Assembly (NCBI GenBank): GCA_020718045.1
Contig: DYDD01000002.1
Coordinates: forward strand, 25,775-60,197
Length of the DNA: 34,423 bases
Direction: 5' to 3'
From: Fibrobacter sp.
GTDB lineage: Bacteria > Krumholzibacteriota > Krumholzibacteriia > LZORAL124-64-63
The notes beneath the pieces were generated by a model. It made no database searches and had not been told where the DNA came from. It saw only the letters and a program-made list of their open reading frames with translations. The position numbers and the translations under genes were made by a program. Position 1 is the stretch's first letter. Each line of letters starts with the position of its first letter. Below, one piece after another: positions 9,550 through 17,559 of this stretch.

Positions 9550-11504
9550 CGCGCGGTCGGCCCGGACGGGGCGGCGGTCGGGGGCATCTCGGCCGCCTCG
9601 CGCGTCTGGCCCTGGAAGTCCGGCACCAGCCCCAGCAGCTGCTCCCAGCACTCGCGCATGTTGCCCGCGGCGGCGGCGGCGAGCAGCGCGTCCACGCGGG
9701 CGTCGATGTCGTGCACGCCGTTGACGCGGCGGGCCACCCGGATGCCGGGGTTGCTGGTGGGCTGCGGCTTCTCCTCGGGCGTCCACAGCTCCTCGAAGAG
9801 CTTTTCGCCGGGCCGCAGGCCGGTGTAGACGATGGGCACGTCGATCTCGGGCGTCAGGCCCGACAGCTGGATCATCTGCCGCGCCAGGGCGTCGATCTTC
9901 ACCGGCGCGCCCATGTCCAGGATGAAGATCTCGTCGCCGGCGCCCATGCCCGCCGCGTAGAGCACCAGGTGCACGGCCTCGGCGATGGTCATGAAGTAGC
10001 GCTCGATGCGCGGGTCGGTGACGGTCACCGGGCCGCCGTTGCGGATCTGCTCCAGGAACAGCTCCACGACGCTGCCCGCCGATCCCAGCACGTTGCCGAA
10101 GCGGATGGTCGAGAAGTTCGTGCCGTCCGGCCGCCCGGCGCCCTGGGCGTGGATCACGCGCTCGGCGATCTGCTTGGTCGCCCCCATGACGCTGGTGGGG
10201 CGCACGGCCTTGTCGGTGCTGATCATCACGAAGCGCTCGGCGCCGTAGCGCTGCGACAGCCTCGCCATGGTGCGCGTGCCGCCCACGTTGTTGCGGATCG
10301 CCTCCACGGGGTGGAACTGCAGGATGGGCACGTGCTTGTAGGCCGCGGCGTGGAACACGAGCTGCGGCTTCCAGCGCGAGAACAGGGCGTCCATGCGCCC
10401 CTCGTCCTTGACATCGCCCAGGAAGAAGGCCAGCGCGGCGTCGGGCCGTCGTCGCCGCAGCTCCTGCTCGAGGCGGAACAGGCCGTTCTCGTCCTTGTCC
10501 AGGCAGACCAGCTGCCGGACCCCCTGGTCGACGATCTGCCGGCACAGCTCCGAGCCGATGCTGCCGGCCGCCCCGGTCACCAGCACGGTGCGCCCGTCGA
10601 GCAGCCGGCGGATCTCCGGCACGTCCGAGCGCACGACGCGCCGGTTGAGCAGGTCGTCGAGCGAGAAGTCCTGGATGCGCGTGACCGCCTCGCTGCTCTG
10701 CAGGACCTGCCAGATGTCCGGCGTCGTCTTCAGCGGCAGCCCGGTCTCGCGGCACAGCTTCACGATGCGGTAGAGCTGGGCCGTGGTGGCCGCCGGCATC
10801 GCCAGGATGACCGCTTCGGCCCCGGTGCGGCGCGCCACCTCGCCGATGACGTCGATCGGCGTGGCCACGCCCACACCGTGGATGGTGATGCCCTGCTTGA
10901 GCGGGTCGTCGTCGACGATGGCCACCGGCCGGTAGGCGTTCAGCTTGGCCGTGTTCATGGCCTCGAGCACGAGGTTGCAGGCCGTGCCCGCGCCCACGAT
11001 GACCACACGCGTCCGCGGGCCGGCGTCGACCCGCCGCGACAGGTGGTCCAGGATGCGGTACGCGTAGCGGCCGACCGCGGCCAGCGCCATGCACAGCACG
11101 GTGTCGATGATCAGCACCGAGCGGGGGAAGGCCCCCTGGTAGGCCCACAGCAGGATCGCGGCGTCGAACGCCGAGCCGACCAGGATCGCGTTGATCAGCG
11201 GCGGCACGTCCCGCAGCCCGGCGAACCGCCAGGAGACCCGGTGCAGCCCGAAGGCGGTGAACACCACCAGGCGCACCGGCACGGCCACCAGCAGCATCGA
11301 CCGCCACCACTGGGGCCACTTGTCGACCCGCTTCAGCCAGGACCACTCGAAGCGGATGACAAAGGAGAGGCTGACCGACAGGGCGGCGATCGCGCCGAAG
11401 AAGGCGAAGAAGAACAGCAGACGGTGGCGCCGGACCATGAGGCTCAGGGGTCCGGACGTCGGCGGGCGCAGCGCGCCGAGGGTCTTGCGGATGCGTTCGA
11501 CCAT
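9546..11504 (-). CDS. Membrane-bound nucleoside-diphosphate-sugar 4,6-dehydratase (WbpM/CapD/PglF family)
   Basis: N-terminal TM segments, VIVGAGTACNLVLEAM, second Rossmann TGAAGSIGSELCRQ, HAAAYKHVP, ISTDKAVRPTSVMGATKQIAE. Confidence 0.9.
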   Translation of the reverse strand: MVERIRKTLGALRPPTSGPLSLMVRRHRLLFFFAFFGAIAALSVSLSFVIRFEWSWLKRVDKWPQWWRSMLLVAVPVRLVVFTAFGLHRVSWRFAGLRDVPPLINAILVGSAFDAAILLWAYQGAFPRSVLIIDTVLCMALAAVGRYAYRILDHLSRRVDAGPRTRVVIVGAGTACNLVLEAMNTAKLNAYRPVAIVDDDPLKQGITIHGVGVATPIDVIGEVARRTGAEAVILAMPAATTAQLYRIVKLCRETGLPLKTTPDIWQVLQSSEAVTRIQDFSLDDLLNRRVVRSDVPEIRRLLDGRTVLVTGAAGSIGSELCRQIVDQGVRQLVCLDKDENGLFRLEQELRRRRPDAALAFFLGDVKDEGRMDALFSRWKPQLVFHAAAYKHVPILQFHPVEAIRNNVGGTRTMARLSQRYGAERFVMISTDKAVRPTSVMGATKQIAERVIHAQGAGRPDGTNFSTIRFGNVLGSAGSVVELFLEQIRNGGPVTVTDPRIERYFMTIAEAVHLVLYAAGMGAGDEIFILDMGAPVKIDALARQMIQLSGLTPEIDVPIVYTGLRPGEKLFEELWTPEEKPQPTSNPGIRVARRVNGVHDIDARVDALLAAAAAGNMRECWEQLLGLVPDFQGQTREAAEMPPTAAPSGPTAR

Positions 11505-11610
11505 GGGTTGGGACGCGGCCTCCGTACCGCGGGATCGCAGGTCGGAGGATAAGACGCAGGGCCGGGAAAATCCAGCGGGGATAAATCCTTCGGAGAGGCG
11601 GGGGCGCGCC

Positions 11611-12240
11611 CTACCAGCTGCGGACGGGGCCGGTGTCCAGGTGGACGAAGCGCGAGCCGGGGTAGTAGCCGACACCGCCGTTCTTCAGGTCGCGCGCGGC
11701 GCGGCGCAGCTGCGCCAGCTGGACGCCGGGTAGGCTCACGTCGGCGGCGCGGCCGTTGATGTGGTAGCTGTGCTTGGCCACGCCGGCGCCGCGGCGGCGC
11801 ATGGCGGCGTTGGTGGCCGCGGAACGGTACCCGCAGACCACGTGGAAGGGCTCATCCGAACCGAGCGCCGACGCCGCGTCGTGCAGCAGGTCCAGCAGCT
11901 GGGGATCGATGGGCTTGATTTCGTCGTTGCGGTGGTCCCGCAGCAGGCGGTCGATGGCCGCCGTCGCGTCGGGCACCAGGAGGCCCTTCTCCCGGTAGGC
12001 GCAGGACAGCCGCTCGCCGGTGTTGACGTTGAGCAGCGAGATCAGGTGCGCGTCCGGCGCGCCGGGGATCCCGGTCACGGAAGGCTTGATCGCCGGCACG
12101 AGCGCCGGCGCGCCCAGGATCCCGCTGCCGCTCACCGAAGCGGCCAGGGGCAGGGGCGCGAGGCAGGCCAGGGCTACGCCTCCGAAGAGGCGCAGGAAGC
12201 GCCGCCGGTCGACGGCGTCGTTGTCGTTCAAGCTAGCCAA
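11611..12240 (-). CDS. Tat-exported YcbK/DUF882-family (M15-like) peptidase
   Basis: RRRFLRLFGGVALACLAPLPLAASV twin-arginine signal; VVCGYRSAATNAAMRRRG...SYHINGRAADVSL...VGYYPGSRFVHLDTGPVRSW metallopeptidase-type motifs. TTG start likely (12240 or 12231). Confidence 0.8.
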   Translation of the reverse strand: MASLNDNDAVDRRRFLRLFGGVALACLAPLPLAASVSGSGILGAPALVPAIKPSVTGIPGAPDAHLISLLNVNTGERLSCAYREKGLLVPDATAAIDRLLRDHRNDEIKPIDPQLLDLLHDAASALGSDEPFHVVCGYRSAATNAAMRRRGAGVAKHSYHINGRAADVSLPGVQLAQLRRAARDLKNGGVGYYPGSRFVHLDTGPVRSW

Positions 12241-12342
12241 ACAGGATGTCCCTTCACGATGCTGAGATCCTTGAGGACGCTACGACCGGCGGCTACCTGA
12301 CTCTTCCTGGAGGAAGACGGGCAACGCAGAAAATGGGGCACC

Positions 12343-12370
12343 GGTTCCCGAAACGGGAATCCTCTTTTTT
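12343..12370 (+). terminator. Intrinsic terminator/attenuator-like hairpin upstream of the octaheme cytochrome
   Basis: GGTTCCCG-AAA-CGGGAATCC stem-loop followed by TCTTTTTT on the + strand. Confidence 0.6.
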
Positions 12371-12493
12371 GCCCTATGGTTAGATCGGCGGCCATCCGGC
12401 GCTCCCCCAGTCGCTTGACAGCGGCCCCTCCCCCTGCGATTGATGAGGCGATACGCCCCATCAGCCCGTCGTCAGCCTTCCCGGGAGTTCCCG

Positions 12494-14353
12494 ATGGCGT
12501 CCCCTCGCCAGCGCCGAAGCCTCAACATCATGCCGCTGTTGATGTTGCTGGTGGTGGTCCTGGCGGGCGCCGCCGGCTGGCGCTGGCACGCCTGGTCGCG
12601 GACGATCAACCTCATGCTGCCGGAGGACTCCCGGCCCGCCCGCATGACCTTCCCCGCCCAGGAACTCGACCGCGACGCCTTCGAGCTGGTCGCCAAGAGC
12701 CTGAATCTCGAATTCCGACGCAATTTCGATCACGTGGACCGCTTCCGCGAGGCCGGCCTCCGCTCCTACCGCGGTCCGGAGACCTGCCTGGTCTGCCACC
12801 GCGAGATCGAGTTCGAGAACACCTACGGTTTGCCACGCCGCGAGGACCTCATGAGGAACCTCACCGGCTCGGTCCACTACCGCTTCTTCAGCACGGACCA
12901 CAAGAACGTGCGCGGCTTCAACGGGCGCTCGGCCGACGGCCTGCCGATGGGCATGCTCGACCGTCCCTGCCCCAAGCCGGGCTCCTTCGCAATGACCGCC
13001 TGGGCCGAGTGGGTCGTCAACACGCGGGGCGACACGCTCAGCGAAGGCTGCGGACAGTGCCACATCGGCGGCCAGGCGCAGGCCCCCCTCGGCGAGATCA
13101 TGCCCTACTACAAGACGCTGCCCGAGGAGCGCGACGCCATCGACTGCCTGATCTGCCACGCCGCGGCCTACGACATGGACCGCAAGCAGGTGGTCCGCGA
13201 CGCCAACGGCCGCCTGCGCTGGGACCAGGACCGCAGCCTGCGCGCCGCGCTCTCGGTCGAGACGCCGTCGTCCCGGTCCTGCCTGCGCTGCCACCAGCAC
13301 AACCTGGGCGGCGATGTCTACGTCGACGCGAAGGACCCGTCCTTCATGCCCTCGCGGCGCGCGTGCGGCGACCGCTACCCCCGCGTGATGCACCCCGGCT
13401 CCAAGCGCGGCACCCCGTACTCGCCGTCCTGGGACGTGCACGCCGCCGCCGGCCTGGCCTGCCTCGACTGCCACCCCACCGAGGGTCACCGCATCGCCAA
13501 GGGCACACACACCACCACGATGATGGCCAACGACCTGCCGGACGTCGAGGTGTCCTGCGAGCGCTGCCACACCGACGCGCCCCACGAGGCCGAGTCGCGC
13601 ACCGCCCGCGTCCTGAACGAGCACGGGGCGTGGGTCGCCTGCGTCACCTGCCACATCCCCAGCCTCCACCCCGACAACGTCACGCGGCGCGACTTCTCGC
13701 GCACCGCCCTGGAGCCGGAGCAGGGCCTCCACCTCGCCCGCGACGACCAGAAGCTGACCGACCCGGGCGAGGGCCTCGCCTACGTCTGGTGGAACGGCGA
13801 CGCCACCTTCCTCGGCAACCCGATCGGCGAGAACCCCGAGGGCACGTGGCGCTTCTACACGGCGCCTCACCGCTGGCCGGAGTGGGAGCAGTACGATTAC
13901 GAGGGCTGGTACGAGCGCGTGATGCGCCCGGCGGCGGCCGCGGGCCGGCCGAGCAAGCTGTACGTGATGAAGCGCTTCAACGGGCGCCAGCACATCGACC
14001 TGCAGAACGCCGGCCCCTTCGGCGGCATGTTCGTGCCCTACAACCTGCCCCTGTACTACCGCGACGGCGATCCCGACGCCGCCGCCCGCGCCGAGATGGA
14101 CAAGCCCATGATGCGGATGATGTACGGCCGCCTGTTCCAGTACTACCTGATGAACCGCTTCATCGGCTACCTGGACGTCCCGGGCTGGAACATCCAGGCC
14201 TACGGGGACGTCCGCGCCGGGCGCCGGGTCGAGCCCCGCTGGCTGCCCGAGGACGCTATGCTCGAGGTCAGCCACGCCGTCCGCCTCAAGGGCGCCTTGA
14301 GCTGCCGCGATTGCCACAACCATGACGGTGGTATGGCTTCGTTCCTGCCTTGA
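12494..14353 (+). CDS. Membrane-anchored octaheme c-type cytochrome (OTR-like family suggested)
   Basis: Eight CXXCH motifs (CLVCH, CGQCH, CLICH, CLRCH, CLDCH, CERCH, CVTCH, CRDCH) plus an N-terminal TM segment. Heme spacing and GSVHYRF, IDCLICH, CVTCHIP contexts resemble tetrathionate-reductase-like octaheme cytochromes. Confidence 0.8.
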   Translation: MASPRQRRSLNIMPLLMLLVVVLAGAAGWRWHAWSRTINLMLPEDSRPARMTFPAQELDRDAFELVAKSLNLEFRRNFDHVDRFREAGLRSYRGPETCLVCHREIEFENTYGLPRREDLMRNLTGSVHYRFFSTDHKNVRGFNGRSADGLPMGMLDRPCPKPGSFAMTAWAEWVVNTRGDTLSEGCGQCHIGGQAQAPLGEIMPYYKTLPEERDAIDCLICHAAAYDMDRKQVVRDANGRLRWDQDRSLRAALSVETPSSRSCLRCHQHNLGGDVYVDAKDPSFMPSRRACGDRYPRVMHPGSKRGTPYSPSWDVHAAAGLACLDCHPTEGHRIAKGTHTTTMMANDLPDVEVSCERCHTDAPHEAESRTARVLNEHGAWVACVTCHIPSLHPDNVTRRDFSRTALEPEQGLHLARDDQKLTDPGEGLAYVWWNGDATFLGNPIGENPEGTWRFYTAPHRWPEWEQYDYEGWYERVMRPAAAAGRPSKLYVMKRFNGRQHIDLQNAGPFGGMFVPYNLPLYYRDGDPDAAARAEMDKPMMRMMYGRLFQYYLMNRFIGYLDVPGWNIQAYGDVRAGRRVEPRWLPEDAMLEVSHAVRLKGALSCRDCHNHDGGMASFLP

Positions 14354-14437
14354 ACTCGCGATACTTACTGCCTATGTGTATGAATGTGGATATTATTACG
14401 TAGATTCTGCAATCACAGCCCTCCCGTGACATAATTC

Positions 14438-14466
14438 GGACATTTTTAATCCTATTGTGCTAACAT
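14438..14466 (+). promoter_or_regulatory. Putative promoter containing TTGTGCTAACAT (extended -10 TGnTAACAT)
   Basis: The 12-mer TTGTGCTAACAT (14455-14466) recurs at 17496-17507 upstream of another secreted-protein gene. A GACA-containing -35-like box (CGGACA) is 18 nt upstream; local sequence is AT-rich. Confidence 0.4.
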
Positions 14467-14546
14467 GGATACTTCCGGCGGCGGGGGCCTCTACCCCGAC
14501 GTCTTCGACCCGCACCCGACCGGCCCCACCGCGGAGGCTCGACCAC

Positions 14547-17030
14547 ATGGCACCCACGATCCACAGCATCCGGAACCTCGCCGCCGCCTGCGTCCTGTTC
14601 GCGGCCATCGGCGGCATCCCCGCCGGACGAGCCGACCCGGCCGACACGGGCTGGTCGCCGGACTTCGGCGCCCCGGGGCTCACCGGCGACACCGCCGGCG
14701 GCTGGAGCGCCGTCAGGTCCGTCGTCGACTGGAACGGCACGTTGGTCGTGGGCGGGAACCTCACGCACGCCGGCGGCGCGCCGGTGCGCAACATCGTCGC
14801 CTGGAACGGGTCGGAGTTCGCCACGCTGGGCGACGGGCTCGACGGCACCGTCACCTCGCTGGCCGTCGTCGGCACGACCCTGTACGCGGCCGGCGAGTTC
14901 ACGGCCTCGGGCGCCACGCCCCTGCCCAACGTCGCGCGCTGGACTGGCTCGGCCTGGGTGGCGGTCGGCTCTGGTCCGCCCGACGACGCCACCGATCTGG
15001 TGCTGGTCGCGGACGGCTCGACGCTCCTGCTGCTCGGCGGGTTCACCTCCGTCGACTCTCCGGCGGTAGCGGCCAAGTGCATCGCCGCCTGGGACGGCGC
15101 GGCCTGGGGCGACGTGGGCGGCTTCGCCGGCGCGGAGTTCGGGCGCCTGCGCGCCGCGGCGCGCGTCGGCGCGACCCTCTACGTAGGCGGCTACTTCGAC
15201 GACGAGAACGCCTGGAACTACCTGAACGCCTGGGACGGGGCGGCCTGGACCTACGACGTCGCCGATCTCGACGGCGAGGTCCAGCTGCTCGCTGCAGTCG
15301 GAAGCGACCTCTACGTCTACGGCTACTTCTCGTCCGCCGACGCGGGCAGCATCACCGTCCTGAACCTCGCCCGCTGGGACGGTTCGGCGATCCACCCCTT
15401 GACCGACGACGTCTCCGACGTCCTCGGCATGGGCGAGGACGACGGCCAGCTCTTCGTGGTTGGCGCCTTCTACAACCACCCGGGCCCGGCCAGCTCCCAC
15501 TGGGACGGCTCCGGCTGGAACGCGGGGCCGGACCGCATCTGGGGCCAGTTCGGCGCGAACCTGACCTCGTTCGCGCGCCTCGGCGGCGACCTGTTCCTGG
15601 CCGGCAACCTCCAGGGCTTCTACGACTATGCCGACGGCGGCGTGATCAAGGGCGGCAAGAGCATCCTGGCCTGGGACGGCGTGAGGTTCCGCGCGATGGG
15701 CCCGGGCTTCGGCGTCGCGGATGAAGGCTACGTCTACGGCCTGAAGGAGTACGGTGGGCGGCTCGTCGCCACGGGGAATTTCAAGATGATCGGCGAGCTC
15801 GGGGGCGCCCAGGGGATCGCCGCCTGGGACGGCACCCAGTGGAGCCGTTTCGGGACCGGGCTGAATGATCCGCTCGGCAACCCTTCCGGCGACCAGCTCG
15901 CGACCTGGAACGGGAAGCTGGTGGTCTCGGGCTACTTCACGGGCGCCGGCGCCGTCGCCTCCCGCAACATCATCGCCTGGAACGGCGCGGGCTGGGAGGG
16001 CTTCAACGGCGGCTTCGTCGGGCAGGGCGCCCGCATCGTCGATGTCGGCGGGCAGCTCGTCGCGGGCGGTCTGCTCCAGAACGAGGTCGGCTCCGGCGCG
16101 CCGCTCGGCCACGTGGCCCTGTGGACCGGCGCCCAGTGGCAGACCGTCGGCACGATTGCTCCGTCCGCCGGCGCCTCGGCCCTCCGCCTCGAGGTCTGGA
16201 ACGGCAACGTCGTCTGCGCCGGGCCGTTCTCCAGTATCGACGGCGTCCCCGCCCAGAACGTCGCGTAGTGGGACGGCGCGAACTGGAGCCCGATGAGCTT
16301 CGGCCTGAACGGTCGCGTCAGCGCCCTCGGGGTCCACGCCGGCGATCTTTACGCCTCGGGCGACTTCACGGCGAGCGGCGCGACCCCGCTGCCGGGCCGG
16401 ATGGCGCGCTGGGACGGGAGCGCCTGGGTGGGCGTGGGCGCCGGGCTCGACTACTACGCCGACGCGATGACCTCGGCGGGCGGCAAGCTGATCGTCCTCG
16501 GAGCGTTCAGCAACGCGGGCGGCGCTCCGGCCAACCGCCTCGCCGCGTGGGACGGCGCGGGCTGGTCGGCTCTCGGCAGCGGTCTGGGCCAGGGGATCGG
16601 CGGCAACAACCTCGGCGGGCTCGACCTGGCGCCCTACGACGGCGACCTGTTCGTGGGCGGGTTCTTCAACACCGCGGGCGACAAGTCCGCGCAGAAGATC
16701 GCGCGCTGGGAGCTGGGAGTCGCGACGGATGTCAGGCCGGATCCCGTCGATACCGGGTTGCGGATCTCGGCCCTGTCGCGCAACCCCAATTCGGACCGCT
16801 TCAGCTTCCTGATCCAGGTGCCGGCGGACGGCCACGTGGACGCCGGGGTGTTCGACCTCCGCGGCCGCCAGATCGTGCGGCTGCTGTCGGGCCGGCTGGC
16901 AGCCGGCGAACATCGCGTGAGCTGGGACGGACGCGACGGGTCGGGGGCGCCGGCGAGCGCCGGCGTCTACTGGGTCCGCGTGGTCACGTCCGAGGGGCAG
17001 ACGAGCCGCAAGGTGGTCTGGTTGCGTTGA
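14547..17030 (+). pseudogene. Secreted WDG/WNG-repeat (propeller-like) protein with C-terminal secretion-tail domain, interrupted by an in-frame TAG at 16266-16268
   Basis: Signal peptide MAPTIHSIRNLAAACVLFAAIGGIPAGRA; repeats of the form (I/V)A-x-W(D/N)G-x-x-W. The ORFs ending at 16268 and starting at 16293 are in one frame and the repeat pattern continues across the TAG. C-terminal VFDLRGRQIVRLLSG...GVYWVRVVTSEGQTSRKVVWLR. Confidence 0.7.
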
Positions 17031-17046
17031 GAGGGGAGCGGGGAGT

Positions 17047-17379
17047 TCAGACGCAGCCGTCGGCCCGGGGCAGCCCTGCGTACCGGCAGGCGCCGTGGGC
17101 GGGGCCCTTCGGGAACAGCTCGTAGATACGGCTCAGCGGCAGGCCGGTCTCCTGGCAGAGTCGACGGACCATCGGGGCCCGGTCGACGCGCAGCCAGTAG
17201 TCACGCAGATATTCCAGGACCCGCCAGTGCTCGGCGGACAGCTCCGTCAGTCCGTCGGCCGCGGCCATGGCGGTGCCGATCGCCGGAGTCCAGTCGTCGG
17301 GGTGCAGCATGAAGCCGTCGGGATCGACGGTCACGCGCACGTCGCCGTGCCGGAAGAGCCTGGGTTCGCCGCTCGTCAT
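17047..17379 (-). CDS. DsrC/TusE-family sulfur-relay protein
   Basis: 110 aa; C-terminal arm LFPKGPAHGACRYAGLPRADGCV with two cysteines spaced CX10C and penultimate Cys, as in DsrC/TusE; LSAEHWRVLEYLRDYW is the DsrC-family core. Confidence 0.88.
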   Translation of the reverse strand: MTSGEPRLFRHGDVRVTVDPDGFMLHPDDWTPAIGTAMAAADGLTELSAEHWRVLEYLRDYWLRVDRAPMVRRLCQETGLPLSRIYELFPKGPAHGACRYAGLPRADGCV

Positions 17380-17477
17380 GCCGCCACCCCTCTGGTGTTG
17401 GGAGCAGCGAACGTTATCACCGTTCACGTGTCGGATCAAGACGGAGTGCCCGCCGGATCGACCTCGGAACGTCGATG

Positions 17478-17507
17478 TTGGAAGTGCGACCGTATTTGTG
17501 CTAACAT
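17478..17507 (+). promoter_or_regulatory. Putative promoter, second copy of the TTGTGCTAACAT element
   Basis: TTGGAA (17478-17483), 18 nt, TAACAT (17502-17507) preceded by TGC; about 53 nt upstream of the ATG at 17560. Confidence 0.4.
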
Positions 17508-17559
17508 CAGGTGGTCGGGGTCGATCGACGCCAGCACGTGCGCACACTCGAGGCTGGCA

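Noticed and set aside
9711-11552. 613-aa plus-strand ORF opposite the WbpM-like gene
   Set aside because: Antisense shadow; the minus strand encodes an unmistakable 4,6-dehydratase.
12240-12494. Cyclic-di-GMP (GEMM) riboswitch upstream of the octaheme cytochrome
   Set aside because: Only a loose resemblance (ACGCAGAAA-like stretch); the conserved core could not be matched by eye, so only the hairpins are reported.
12461-14323. 620-aa minus-strand ORF opposite the octaheme cytochrome
   Set aside because: The plus strand carries eight CXXCH motifs and a TM anchor; the antisense frame is compositionally biased.
16266-16268. Amber stop-codon recoding as the general explanation for the in-frame TAG
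   Set aside because: Several other genes in the window use TAG as their terminal stop with protein ends that look natural, so genome-wide reassignment is unlikely.
14460-16913. 817-aa minus-strand ORF opposite the repeat protein
   Set aside because: Antisense of a repetitive coding region; repetition is inherited from the sense strand.
14547-17030. Direct repeats as a CRISPR array or DNA satellite
   Set aside because: Repeats are at the amino-acid level (W(D/N)G motifs) and divergent in nucleotide sequence; no uniform spacers.
17409-17425. GAACG-N7-CGTTC inverted repeat upstream of the DsrC-like gene
   Set aside because: Only 5-bp arms; expected often by chance and no known regulator consensus matched.
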